Source: Symsagittifera roscoffensis (Eukaryota > Xenacoelomorpha > Acoela > Convolutidae). Taken from it: a DNA stretch of 64,000 bases. Positions 45,524 through 56,589 of the stretch are shown one piece after another. The position numbers and the translations under genes are program-made. Location: NCBI RefSeq assembly GCF_963678635.1, contig NC_087069.1, positions 6,555,472 through 6,619,471 of the forward strand, written 5' to 3'. A model generated the notes under the pieces. It ran no database searches. It worked only from the letters and a program-made list of their open reading frames with translations, and had not been told where the DNA came from. How positions within the stretch are numbered: the first letter of the stretch is position 1; each line of letters begins with the position of its first letter.

Positions 45524-48500
45524 AAGAAATCAATAAAAAACCCTCAAAAATTGCTAACCAACAATCACACAGTCAGTCTTCACCGACAACATCCCAAGAA
45601 AACCCGACAATACCTACAACTACCCAAAATCCCCAAACATCTACACGAATTTCATTTCAAGATAACCCATATACCTTTGAAGAACGACACGCTCGCTTAT
45701 CTGAACCACTAGAACCAGTTCAGCGACAGGCACATCTAAGTGAACCAACATATAATTTGTACCCCCCACTACCACAAGACTTAGGTAGAATCAGAAATCA
45801 TAGTCAAAACCAAAATACAATTGAAATAAACAGACAAATTATACATCCACGACGAAATAGGAACTCTCAGACTCCCCGAGTTAATTTTCATATACCCCAA
45901 TCCCCATCACCAAGTACTCCCGAAAACCCAACTAACACATTACCAGAAACCCCTACACTTCTATCACAACGTAGCACTTCAAGTATACCCTCAGATTACT
46001 TAGGTTCAACACTAACATCTGAACAAATACGTGAAAATCCCTTTAACCCCCCAAACCCAACATCACGACTACCAAATTGGACAACACAATCATTCACACA
46101 AGGTGAACCAAATTTAACAAATGATCCAATAGATATTTCTACAGATACAACAACATCATCATCACTACCAGAAACATTATCACTACCATCAACACCATCA
46201 ATAAGCCAGATTTCACCGACGTCTTTCCCTTTAAATTTCCCAAATAACCTCGACGCTAGATATCGAGAACAATCATCAACAAATATCCCTTTAAGATTAG
46301 ACTGGAACACATTCACAGCACCCCCACCATTATTTGGACAACACCCAGAAAGTAACCGACTCCACAACTGGGCATTTAATAGATTACAATATAGATAAGA
46401 TATCAACGAAGACATTCGTGACCATAACATCCAAATACTCCAACAAAATAGTCTACAATTAAAATTTGAAATCACGGTTAAACTAAACAACATTGCTCAA
46501 CATCCTTACCCATTAAATCCACCAAATATAACAGCTCAATCGCTACCACCACCATTTATAACAACTGAAGTAATATATAAATACGACAGATATGCCAAAA
46601 GACAATTGGTTACATAACATTTTATAACCCGTACTCAGGATTATCATACACATGTATATTCTAAAAAAATTGATTTTTCTCCAATTCCTCTTTCTAATAA
46701 TCTCCGATCAGAACATAAATCCTTCTCCCCGCACAATCCCCAAGATTTATTAGTAACACATTACGATTGTGAAGAAAATGAACAAAAAACACTACACAAA
46801 TATGCAATAAATCAAGTATCACAATGCGAAACAGAACCACAAGCTATAGAAACTACAAATGTAATAGCGACACTCTATTCAAAAGCCTGAGCAACAACAG
46901 TCATAGGATATAAATTTACAGCAACTTTTTTCGAAAAGAAAGTACATTGTTCACAAGTTTCAAACGGAAAAAAAACCGACTTGACCACGAATCATTCTAC
47001 CAAAGTAATATAGAACGACTTCTACATCTAAATCCCGATGATTGTAAAAACAAACTACTCAGATTGAATATCACAAGAAATAAAAACACCGACAGAAAAA
47101 TAGGATATTTTCAAGTCTTTGCCGATTCTGTACATCAAGCAGAACTTGAAAGATATCAAGGACATATAAAACTAGACGAAAAATACCCATACAACGGCGC
47201 ACACGGAAGATTAACTTATGACATACACGATAAACACTGGATACCACACATTGGTATAAATAATCCATCAAACTGCAAAGCAGACACAAAAAATAGAGGA
47301 TATCAAGAAATAATGTTTTTCGATTGAAAAAAACAACTCGAAAAAATAAGCTCACACGAGATTTATCTGACAACACAATGATCTATCAAGGAATTAGACT
47401 ACATTGTAAAAACGATCAAGGATATTGTGATCCTACAACACGATCACAAGCAACAATTGTTTGGTTTCCCGAAGATACATGTACAACATTTCAAGTAGCA
47501 AAAATACACGCTCGAATGATAAAATTTCACGAAAATTTTTTTTGTACAATCAATTCCATATGAACAAGTAAATCTATCACGAAAACAAAGTACTGATTTT
47601 CGAAACATCCATAATATAGAAAATAAATTAACACGTTTTCAAATATATCAAGAAACAGAAATTGCATGCAAATACAGAAACCCACTTCACAAAACACAAT
47701 ACTCCGAAATATTAGTTGCATACGAAACAGGTTTCGACATGACCACTGGAAAAATAAAAATTGACCCTTATGCTACAGGTCATCCTCTACACGAAGGAAC
47801 ATCATATATACCAGTTAGTTTTCAAAAAAGTATTGGTCAACCTGGTGGACATCTAAAGCCACATGACACTAGAAGCACACGTTTACAAGAACTATCACTA
47901 ATGAATAATTCTTATTTTGGTAATATCCACTATGATATCCACTTAGATATGAAATTAGACTACACAATTAGTCAAATTTTCCAAGAAATGTCACTCTCTG
48001 AAATGGAAACACTTCACCAACTATGCGAATTAGAATGGACACAAATCCTACAATCACTTGCACTAGCAGTATTAAAAATACCCTACGCAGGATATTTATT
48101 ATCAGGAAACAGATCAAATTTTCTAGACTACGAAGGAAACTTTTTATGGTTTTATACTTGTTTCAAAAAAGTATCACCACTATATGTTTTTGAAGATAAA
48201 AGATGCTATAAAAAAATCCCTATCTTTTATAAAAATAAAGTACATTTTGTTGACACACTTTCAAGACGAACATATTTCTGGGATACCGCAGTCCTATGTG
48301 GATCAGAAAATAGCAGTCCCATGTGGAACAAAAAATGTAGTACAATTGAACCCAGATGAAGATAAATATTATCTTCTTACCCCATACCCCACATTAATGC
48401 AATCACTCAAAACATTTTCACCCGAAAGCATTAGAGCTATTGCTCGAAACCCAAATATCGATTTACAATCAATTGGAATATATTCAAAATCCGATATCCA

Positions 48501-49284
48501 ACATCACATTAGAACACAACAATTCCAGGAATTATTAACACAAATGGACGCTATACAAAGACAATCAATTGACCAAAACTTACGCAAATTTGCCGAAACC
48601 GCAGGATTTGCAGATATCTATACACAAGATTATAGCGGATATTTTAAAGACATTAAAGATTATATATATCTAAACGGTGAAAAGTACAGACCACAAGATA
48701 TTTCACCTAAAAATATTTTTAGCTTTGTTACACTAAAAAATGAAATTCTTGATTTTCTAGGATGGCCCTATTACATCTTAGAAAAGTTGACTATTCTATA
48801 CGCAATGTTTAACTTTATATGATTTCTTTTTTCACTTTTAAAAGGAATATATAACACATGTGCTATACACACACAAGTCAATAGACAAGCAAGTGTAGCA
48901 CGCATACTATTTGCAGGATTCTTTGGAATTTTTTCATCATCAATAAACAAAATTCTTTTAGACGCACAAATAAAAGAATACAACACAAAAATAGCAACAA
49001 GACAGAACACATACGACGAAGAACATAACAATGTAGAAATAACGCCTACAGCACCACAGTTACCACCCCTACCACATAACCATCCCTTATCCCTAGTCCC
49101 ACGAAATTTTCGAATATTAGCAATAACACATAATCCAAATTTCAGACCAACCATATCACAAAGTCCCATTCAACATATAATGACATATCATTCACAAGAT
49201 GAAAATACATATGAACAAATTTTAGAACAACCCCATGCCACCGCTTTTCAGTCTCAAAATAATAATTTTTTTAGCCCACGATGA
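45520..49284 (+). pseudogene. Env-like surface glycoprotein region, heavily broken
   Basis: Positions 45520-46395 encode a Ser/Thr/Pro-rich segment, then after TAA 46396 and TAA 46615 a Cys-containing part. Phase changes near 46955, 47325, 47545 and 48290 lead through a Cys-rich ectodomain-like part (C-K-N-D-Q-G-Y-C, E-D-T-C) to 48822. A hydrophobic segment follows after TGA 48820 (I-L-F-A-G-F-F-G-I-F), then a Pro-rich tail to TGA 49282. Position 3-prime of pol, Cys pairs, long ectodomain and a late hydrophobic anchor fit an Env-like fusion or attachment glycoprotein of an invertebrate errantivirus-like element. I cannot assign its fold or donor virus. No furin site or classic fusion peptide was recognised. 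Confidence 0.55.
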
Positions 49285-50514
49285 GCCGACAACTTGGATC
49301 CCTACACCGCTCAAATTCCCACCCAACCAACCTCAACACTCCAATTACAATAATTCCACTTTTTGCTTTCCCGCCACCCGATTTCCCATCTAGTAATATA
49401 ACATCAGGCATGAATTCAGACACTAATTCACATATTTCTGTTTTATACTCCATTTCACAACTCAATAACCCTAATATTGAAAGCCCTGATGAATTTGCAG
49501 ACTCTGAACCATCTCCATCTAATAATTTTCAAACCAACTCCTCAATTTTTTCAACACCCCCTTTTCAACCAATCCCACCAAATAACCCACTCCCATCCAT
49601 TTCTACACCCTCTTACGCTTCCCAAATCACCCCAACCTACTCTTCATTTCATTCAGACCGATCATCCAATTCTCCAGATACTCCCCAAATCTCCCAAGAA
49701 CTAGATAATTTTATCACCCTACAACAACAACCCTTCCACCTTGACACCCCCACTATAAATCAGATTTCATCTACAACAGAATCATCAAACCCACCTACCC
49801 CTACACTCTCTTCAGCTTATACCGCATCATTAGCACCATCATCCACACCCACCGAATCATCAAATAGCACTAATAGAGCTTATCGCACTTTCAAAAGAAA
49901 ATTCCCCAACCATCCATTTCCAACAAAACCAGGAACAGCCCGTGAATATATTAATCATCCAAATCACACTAACACGAAAGATTTTTTAACAATCACCCTA
50001 CCTTCATTTCCACAGTACACTTTAAACACCCCTCATGACACTAACGACACACGTAGCTTTGTAGACGAACATGTTTTAATGCCTACACTTCATTGGACAT
50101 CATATTATCATTTTACTAATCCACTTTGCCTACCATTATCTAATACTCACATCGATATAGAAAGAAATCAAGATATGCTATACCGAGTCACCACACCACT
50201 AACACATAGACAATTTACTTATATATGATATAAAAAGTCACTAAAAACATACACTGCACCCCGAGCTAACGAATATACGCTAGAATATTACGATCATAAC
50301 ATCATCCGAGCTAACCAAGACCAATTTTTAGATGATGATCGCTTCGCTAACCCACAAATCACAGAAAAATTCTTCATCAAAACACCATATGTATTTACAC
50401 TCAATATATTTGATCGCAAATTCGACCACGTCATTTCTGAAGCACTAACCGACATGCAAGCTTACGAAAGTTTTAAAGAAAGATTTCAATTATTTTCACT
50501 AACCTTCAATTTCC
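49281..50514 (+). pseudogene. Extra 3-prime gene, copy 1 (truncated by duplication junction)
   Basis: ATG 49281 overlaps the env-like stop as ATGA. About 200 residues are Ser/Thr/Pro/Asn-rich and look disordered, starting M-S-R-Q-L-G-S-L-H-R. A more ordered part then follows with F-P-N-H-P-F-P-T-K-P-G and L-P-S-F-P-Q-Y. TGA 50226 falls where copy 2 has a Gly codon. The frame otherwise stays open to the junction at 50514, where it loses its C-terminal 200 residues. No family recognised. The ATGA overlap suggests translation by termination-reinitiation after env. Confidence 0.65.
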
Positions 50515-51012
50515 TTGACTATTCTATACGCAATGTTTAACTTTATATGATTTCTTTTTTCACTTTTAAAAGGAATATATAACACATGTGCTATACACAC
50601 ACAAGTCAATAGACAAGCAAGTGTAGCACGCATACTATTTGCAGGATTCTTTGGAATTTTTTCATCATCAATAAACAAAATTCTTTTAGACGCACAAATA
50701 AAAGAATATAACACAAAAATAGCGATAAGACAAAACACATACGACGGAGAACATAATAATATAGAAGTAACGCCTACAGCACCACAGCTGCCACCCCTAC
50801 CACATAACCATCTACTATCCCTAGTCCCACGAAATTTCCGAAACCTAGCAATAACACATAACCCAAATTTTAGACCAAACATATCGCAAAGTCCCATACA
50901 ACATATAATGACACATCATTCACAAGATGATAATACATATGAACAAATTATCGAACAAACCCATACCACCACTTTTCAGTCTCAAAATAATAATTTTTTT
51001 AGCCCACGATGA
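50515..51012 (+). pseudogene. Duplicate of the env-like C-terminus
   Basis: A second copy of 48787-49284. It keeps the same frame, the TGA at 50548 matching TGA 48820, the hydrophobic segment and the Pro-rich tail. It also ends in the same ATGA overlap with the next copy of the extra gene. There is no upstream ectodomain, so it cannot be a separate Env. Confidence 0.7.
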
Positions 51013-52818
51013 GCCGACAACTTGGTTCCCTACACCGCTCAAATTCCTATCAAACCAACCTTAACACTCCAATCACAATCATTCCACTTTTTGCTTTCCC
51101 GCCACCCGATTGCCCAACTAGTGATATAACATCAAGCATGAATTCAGACACTAATTCAGATATTTCAGTTTTATACTCCATTTCACAACTTAATAATCCT
51201 AATATAGAAACCCCTGATGAATTTGCAGACTCCGAACCATCTCATTCCAATAATTTTCAAACCAACTCCTCAGTTTTTTCAAAACCCCCTTTTCAACCGA
51301 TCCCACAAAATAACCCACTCCCATCCGTTTCTACCCCCTCTTATGCTTCACAAGTAACCCCAACCTACTCTTCATCTCATTCAGACCGATCATCCAATTC
51401 TCCAGATTTTACCCAAATCTCCCGAGAACTCGATAATTTTATTACCCTACAACAACAGCTAATACACCCTTACACCCTCGCTATAAATCAAATTTCATCC
51501 ACAATAGACTCCTCAAATCCACCTACTCCTACACCCTCTTCAGCTTAAACTGCCTCATTAGCACAATCATCCACATCCACCGAATCATCAACTAGCACTA
51601 ACCGAGCTTACCGCACTTTTAAAAGAAAATTCCCAAACCATCCATTCCCGACCAAACCAGGAACAGCCTGTGAATATATTAATCATCCACACCACACCAA
51701 AACAAAAAATTTCCTAGCAATCACCCTACCTTCATTTCCACAATATACTTTCAACACCCCTCACGACACTAACGACACACGTAGTTTTGTAGATGAACAT
51801 GTTTTAATGCCTACACTTCATTGGACATCATATTATCATTTTACTAATTCCCTTTGCCTGCCACTATCTAATACTCATAGCAATATAGAGAAGAATAAAG
51901 ATATGCTATATAGACTCACCGCAACACAAACACCTAGACAATTCACTTATATAGGATATAAAAAATTACTAAAAACATTCACTGCACCCCGAGCTAACGA
52001 ATTTACAATAGAACATTACGATCATAATATCATCCGAACTAACCAAGATCAATTTTTAGATGACGACCGCTTCTCTAACCCACAACTAACAGAAAAATTC
52101 TTAATCAAAACACCATATGTATTCACACTCAATATTTTTGTTCGAAAATATGATCACATCATTTCTGAAGCACTAACAGATATGCAAGCTTACGAAAGTT
52201 TTAAAGAAAAATTTCAATTATTTTCACTAACCTTCCACTTCCTTTGCACCACATGAACGCGATTTGCACTGCTCACACGACATTATGTTACGCAATAAAC
52301 AAACCCACACATATACATACTATCACTTCATACAAAATCATTTCGATCTACATACTCCATCAAGACAACCACACCATCGTTTTCAGTTTCTTAACTCAAA
52401 GTACACTTCACCATTTTTTCTAAATTTCACATATTGCATCAAAGATACTAACCTCCACGGCATCCTCCGCAATAATGACCCAATAACACAAATGTATATA
52501 TTTTGTCCCATCACGAAGACCTTTAATGCTGAAAAATCCAGACCCTTCCTTATCCCACATGAATTTCTCCAACCTATAGAAATCTCTATATTAGAATTCA
52601 TCCACAATACTAAATACAATCACAAAATATATAATCTCATTCAAAACACACCTTTTGAGTTTGCAGTCGGCACTGAGGAACTAAAAACTATTAAAGCACT
52701 TCAATTGCTTTGGCCACTGCTTCAAACTAAAAACATCATTCGCATACTTGCAAAATTACTAACAAATTCAGACATGATACACGACATCTTCCCCCACGGT
52801 TTTTTCCCCGACGACTAA
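51009..52818 (+). pseudogene. Extra 3-prime gene, copy 2 (near full length, about 600 codons)
   Basis: ATG 51009 overlaps the preceding stop as in copy 1. TAA 51546 falls at a codon that copy 1 keeps as Tyr. A phase change near 52250 joins the last 185 codons, which end at TAA 52816. The protein has a disordered Ser/Thr/Pro N-terminus and about 400 ordered residues with L-H-W-T-S-Y-Y-H-F, P-R-A-N-E and many aromatic residues. A helical C-terminus contains A-L-Q-L-L-W-P-L-L. There is no transmembrane segment, zinc finger or catalytic signature that I recognise. The two copies carry different lesions, so between them nearly the whole original frame is represented. Function unknown: accessory, structural or regulatory. 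Confidence 0.65.
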
Positions 52819-52821
52819 CAG

Positions 52822-52906
52822 GTAAGTATAATTTATACATATTCTTCACTAATAAATTTAATATAACACTAACCATTCTTTACTCATGTTTCATTTACAT
52901 TTTTAG
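52822..52906 (+). other. Consensus intron just after the extra gene's stop
   Basis: CAG|GTAAGTATAA is a perfect donor, starting three bases past the TAA. ACATTTTTAG|TCTTC is a good acceptor 85 bp later. A genomic intron in a retroelement must be retained in full-length RNA, so this could serve spliced subgenomic messages. Chance is possible but the donor is exact. Confidence 0.45.
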
Positions 52907-54413
52907 TCTTCATCCCACAATCATCTGCAAATAACAGAAAAGAAAAATAAAAAATAAAACTTGTTAAAATTCTTCTAAACTCTATTATTATTTTGCACTA
53001 GATAATTATAACAAAATTCATACCAATATTGTAAATTAATTTATAAATTGTTTCCCCAAAAGCAGTAAATTTCGTAATGATGAAAATTTATAACTTAACT
53101 TTCCCCCAAAACTAGCAGTAAAATTAAAATTCTATGTCGATAAAATGAAAATGCAGTACTAACTTTTTGATATTTTCATTCACTCGCACAAGAATACTAT
53201 CCAAACTCGCACAGCTCGCCCACGAAGAATTGTTTAAATAATGATTTTCAGTTTCAAGTTTTCACACTCAACAACTCTAACACAAGATAACAAGTTTCAA
53301 ATTTTCCTTTAACCCGGTTGGAAAGGAATTATATAGTAAACCAAACTAACCAACGCAGCTTACTAAACACCACAAATCATAAAATAACAGCATGACTAAG
53401 AAAAGAAAGCCAACGGTACCCAAACCGGATTAACCCAGTTTAAAACTGGATAATTTATTCTTTTGAAGACTATTATAAAGTCTAAGAAAGAAATAATAAA
53501 ACACAAAAAAGTCGAAATACAAACTCATAACAAAAATAATTTGATTTTTAAAAAAAGGACACAACCAAAGGAACATAAGAAAGACCAACATAAACCCAAC
53601 ATAAAAAGTTATCACATAACAGGACCTCTCAAAGAAACCGCACAAAATCATACTCCCACTCCTGGCCTAACCCACCAGAGAGGACGTCCTGAGCATGCTC
53701 TGTAGCCGGCCTAACCCACCGCGCTACATCCACGCTTTGTGACCACACTTCTATTTTTAATAAGAGGTACTCAAGGGTGAGTAACTCTTCAAAATAACCG
53801 AACTAAAACAAAATGCTTTTGTGAAAACAACTAACTAAAATCATTATTAAAAAACTGAACTAATAAAAATTTTATAAAATGTAAACCAAACCTTGCAGTA
53901 TATAGATCAGTACACAACAACAAAGACGAACATTCAAAGACAAAATGACTCACTACACTCGAACAAGAATGGCCAACCACAACCGATATGCCGTCCACAA
54001 TCACAACTCAAAGGATTTAGAGTACGACTTGACTTCGCAGAAAAGGACTTCATTGAATTAGACCAATGACCATCTCGATGTTCAAGTATACGTACAGATC
54101 CGAGTTACAAGGCATCCCCTCCACGCACAATCTCCACGCCATTCCCAGACGAGGTTGAACACAAAACAAGTTCTCTACATAATACAGAAAAACCCGTCAT
54201 AGCAAACCATTTTGAAATCAGATTGATTTCGTTGGGAAACACAGTCGTTGTCACAAGAAGACACAACGATTGATGTCCCTAACTCCAGCGTCCTGGAACT
54301 TCTCTAACAAGAGAAACCGGACAAGAATACGATGTTCGCCAAATACCAACGTTCATCATCCATCCTTTGAATTGCAGAAAGATAATTCTAAAAAACTCTG
54401 TAAAACCCGGATG
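52907..54413 (+). other. 3-prime untranslated tail of the LTR element
   Basis: 1.5 kb without a real gene. An A-rich run at 52940-52965 includes AATAAA-like words. The 80-codon frame at 53463-53705 is Lys-rich low complexity. No convincing polypurine tract directly precedes the right LTR; the bases before it read CTGTAAAACCCGGATG. Confidence 0.5.
53650..53760 (-). repeat. Doubled GTGGGTTAGGCC word, possibly tRNA-related
   Basis: On the minus strand TAGCGCGGTGGGTTAGGCC resembles a Pol III A box, and GGTGGGTTAGGCC recurs about 45 bases on. No B box was found, so a SINE insertion is only possible. Confidence 0.25.
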
Positions 54414-54863
54414 GGTGGAACCTGATCTAAACTATATTTTATGATTGGATAAATTAGATATTTTACCACTGTAAAGTATTTAATATTAACTTATCATGAT
54501 CCATCAAACTAACAACCCACTTATTTGTAAGTCCTGAAATTACTTGTAATTTCAGTACCAGAGAGATTTGAATTTAACTTAGAAATTAGTTGTCTCTCCA
54601 AGAGAACTTCAGCAGCCGCAATAAACCAGTATACTCTAGATCTATTGAGCCTAGCAGAGACTAGTTAAACACCCTGAGACTAGAAAGTATAAGAGTAAGA
54701 TTAGGATCGGTATTAGACTAAGAAGTTGCACGAATCTATTTGAAGTTGCACGAAGTTGCACGAATCCAAGAAGTTTATCGAAAATAAGATAGCGTGACGA
54801 GCAGACGGTGTACCCTATCCGAAATTACTCTATGAGTTAACCACATCGGTTCTAACTCAGCTG
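54414..54863 (+). repeat. Right LTR (about 450 bp)
   Basis: Same sequence as 34461-34876 with scattered substitutions. It also has a 34-bp local expansion near 54735-54775 made of GAAGTTGCACGAA copies, which accounts for the length difference. Confidence 0.9.
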
Positions 54864-54873
54864 TAATTGACGC
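54864..54873. repeat. Right 10-bp target-site repeat
   Basis: TAATTGACGC, identical to 34451-34460. Confidence 0.8.
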
Positions 54874-55002
54874 AGTTTTTCGACACTGTAATTTTTTGTG
54901 CCTACGGGGAAACTGGCATACACATTAACAAGCCGAAAAGTCTTATCAGAAACAGAAAATTTGATATACCAGTTTAACATTGCCCCTTAAAGTCACTTGA
55001 GA

Positions 55003-55127
55003 TGATGATGTTAACTTGGTTCTAGGTTGGGAATTTTCAGCCATCAGAATCGAGCATTTGCAATTTTACGCCGCCCTTAGCAAATTTAATACAAAAAAAA
55101 TGCTGGGGTCGAAGATCTTAACTTATC
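55003..55127 (+). repeat. MITE-like repeat, copy 1
   Basis: Runs from GATGTTAACTTGG to GATCTTAACTT and is the inverted partner of 58024-58142. Shared words are TTTTCAGCCA.TCAGAATCGAGCATTT and TTAGYAAATTTAAT. A GGGAGGGGGGGAGG tract follows at 55129. No coding capacity. Confidence 0.75.
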
Positions 55128-55479
55128 TCGGGAGGGGGGGAGGATGTTAACTATATCCAATCCAATTTGATTACTACTGAATGTAAGAACTGAACCCGAA
55201 AAAAAATGACTCTTTTTGAATTTTTTGAGCAGCTGAACTTCAGATGAAAATAAATGAGCCTACGGACACTATAGGAGGTTTCCATTCGAAAGGTTAAAGA
55301 AACTCCCAAACTCACAATTGGTTATCTCTCAAAACATTTTGTACTAATTGCAGACTCGCTGAAGTTCGGACAGATTTTGTATCATTCGATTGGCGTTTCT
55401 TAAATTTTGCCAAAATTTTTTTTCAAAACGTAACCTTCATCAGAATGCCAAATTAATTAGCTAACGATTATTACTCCAG

Positions 55480-55600
55480 GAAATTTATGACAGAGGAAGT
55501 CGGAGCAGACGTGGGAAGCTCAGAACACTTGGAGAATCTCCTCGACACAATATTTGAGGCATCTCGGGACAATTTTGGCAAAACCGAGGACACCTTGTAA
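55480..55600 (+). CDS. Candidate orphan terminal exon
   Basis: Follows a plausible acceptor (TTATTACTCCAG) and gives 39 sense codons plus TAA 55598, in balanced codon use and higher GC than the flanks. The peptide is acidic: F-M-T-E-E-V-G-A-D-V, then E-H-L-E-N-L-L-D-T-I-F-E-A and D-N-F-G-K-T-E-D-T-L. It looks like the C-terminus of a soluble host protein. Upstream exons would have to lie beyond the 20-kb retroelement, which may have cut the gene. No family recognised. The longer minus-strand frame over the same bases has poorer codon character. Confidence 0.35.
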
Positions 55601-56132
55601 TTTTGTGACTCTTTAGTCCGGAACACACCAGGCAAACACAAACAATCTTGTGGGAACTTTTTGAAGTGATTTTGTTGCGTAATACCGTAGTGGTCTTCTT
55701 TATATAAATATAACTTGAATAATAATTGAGACAAACTAAGGAACCTCCGATTACGTAGCCAATTGTAGCCAGAAATAATTGAAATCACTTCTGATCTTTC
55801 ATCTTTTCAATAGCCTTTAAGCTAGTATTCGTAAACGCAGTCTGATCTTGCAGATACTTACGCGCAGTTCAGTCTATAGCGAACTTGACAAAAGTTTAAT
55901 TAGTCGTAGATTTTTTTTATAAATATACAGCTCAAAGTTACTGCTAGCAAAGTATAACGTTCCCCGATTGACAGGAAAATTTTTAAAACTAATTTAGGTT
56001 AGAATTTTATTAATAACAAAAAAAGATTTTTAGTGAAATTTTTTTAATGTTGTTTGCTGTTAGTCCACGTCTAATTCAATTTTTCGGCTGGGATTCCAAA
56101 AGTTTTGACATTTCTTTTTCCCCAGCTGCTCA
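55601..56132. other. Noncoding stretch
   Basis: TACAGCTCAAAGTTACTGCTAGC at 55925 is repeated with small changes at 56625-56650, on either side of the coding-like segment below. Nothing else recognised. Confidence 0.4.
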
Positions 56133-56585
56133 GACAGTCCAAAGTGCTCCTTTCGAGACAAGTGTGGCTTTTTGGCGTGATGGCTCTATTACGTTAATTT
56201 CCTGAGTGTCCTCGTCATTTTCTTTGGTAGTAGTGAGACCCATTTTGATCACTTAGATGGGGTTATGAGTGTGCGTCTCCGATTTGTCCAGAAATTCCCT
56301 GGTTGAGATTCCTTCTAGAGTAGCCTCTAGCTCACGGTTACTGCTGGGTGGTTCGCTTCTTCCTCCCGCCCCAATTAGTTGACAGAAGTACATCAGTCGA
56401 TTGTCCCTCTCTCTTTCTTCCTCGTTGGATAGGTCCCATTTGACTCTGAATTTTTATTGTCTCGTTTCACTTTCCGAACTGTCCTCATTCTCCCTGCTTC
56501 CTCTGTTTATTATTCTTGTTCTTTGGAGGATTTCTGTCACCTCTTCCTCCTCTGAGACTTGGTTCTGTTCCAGCATAGTGAGCAT
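56133..56585 (-). pseudogene. Coding-like acidic segment with two stops
   Basis: From an ATG at 56585 (M-L-T-M-L-E-Q-N) the minus strand keeps one phase for about 150 codons, broken only by TAA at 56456-56454 and 56255-56253, and ends at TGA 56132-56130. It is Glu/Ser/Thr/Arg-rich with Q-V-S-E-E-E-E-V-T and N-E-E-E-R-E-R-D. GC content and codon balance exceed the flanks, and near-identical words flank it on both sides (55925, 56625), so it may be an inserted relic. The charged style resembles the gypsy-type element at 27.8-33.3 kb, but no motif links them. Function unknown. Confidence 0.35.
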
Positions 56586-56589
56586 GACA

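Larger units (their letters stand above)
48787..52242 (+). repeat. 1,728-bp tandem duplication (two units)
   Basis: Unit 1 starts at 48787 and unit 2 at 50515, both with TTGACTATTCTATACGCAATG. Unit 1 ends TTTTCACTAACCTTCAATTTC just before unit 2; unit 2 reaches TTTTCACTAACCTTCCACTTC near 52242. The period is a multiple of three, so frames are kept. Units differ at several percent of positions, so the duplication is older than the LTR divergence alone would suggest, or evolves faster. It covers the env C-terminus and most of the extra gene. Confidence 0.9.
34461..54863 (+). mobile_element. 20.4-kb LTR retroelement with env-like and extra genes (overall)
   Basis: Two LTRs in direct orientation, a perfect 10-bp flanking repeat, and internal gag-protease-RT-RNase H-integrase order identify a Ty3/gypsy-type element. 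At 20.4 kb it is far longer than the usual 5-12 kb. The extra length comes from a 1.2-kb leader, a small ORF before gag, a small membrane ORF, a 3.8-kb env-like region, an unrecognised 3-prime gene, a 1,728-bp tandem duplication and a 1.6-kb tail. The coding strand is A-rich and G-poor throughout, unlike the flanks. LTRs differ at roughly a dozen of 416 aligned positions. All major genes carry stops or shifts, so this copy is inactive but young. Confidence 0.9.

Noticed and set aside
48771-50897. Two 132-codon minus-strand frames with Cys and hydrophobic residues
   Set aside because: Both are antisense to the duplicated env C-terminus, which has the consistent coding phase and the ATGA junction.
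53650-53760. Functional tRNA gene
   Set aside because: There is an A-box-like word but no B box or cloverleaf could be drawn.
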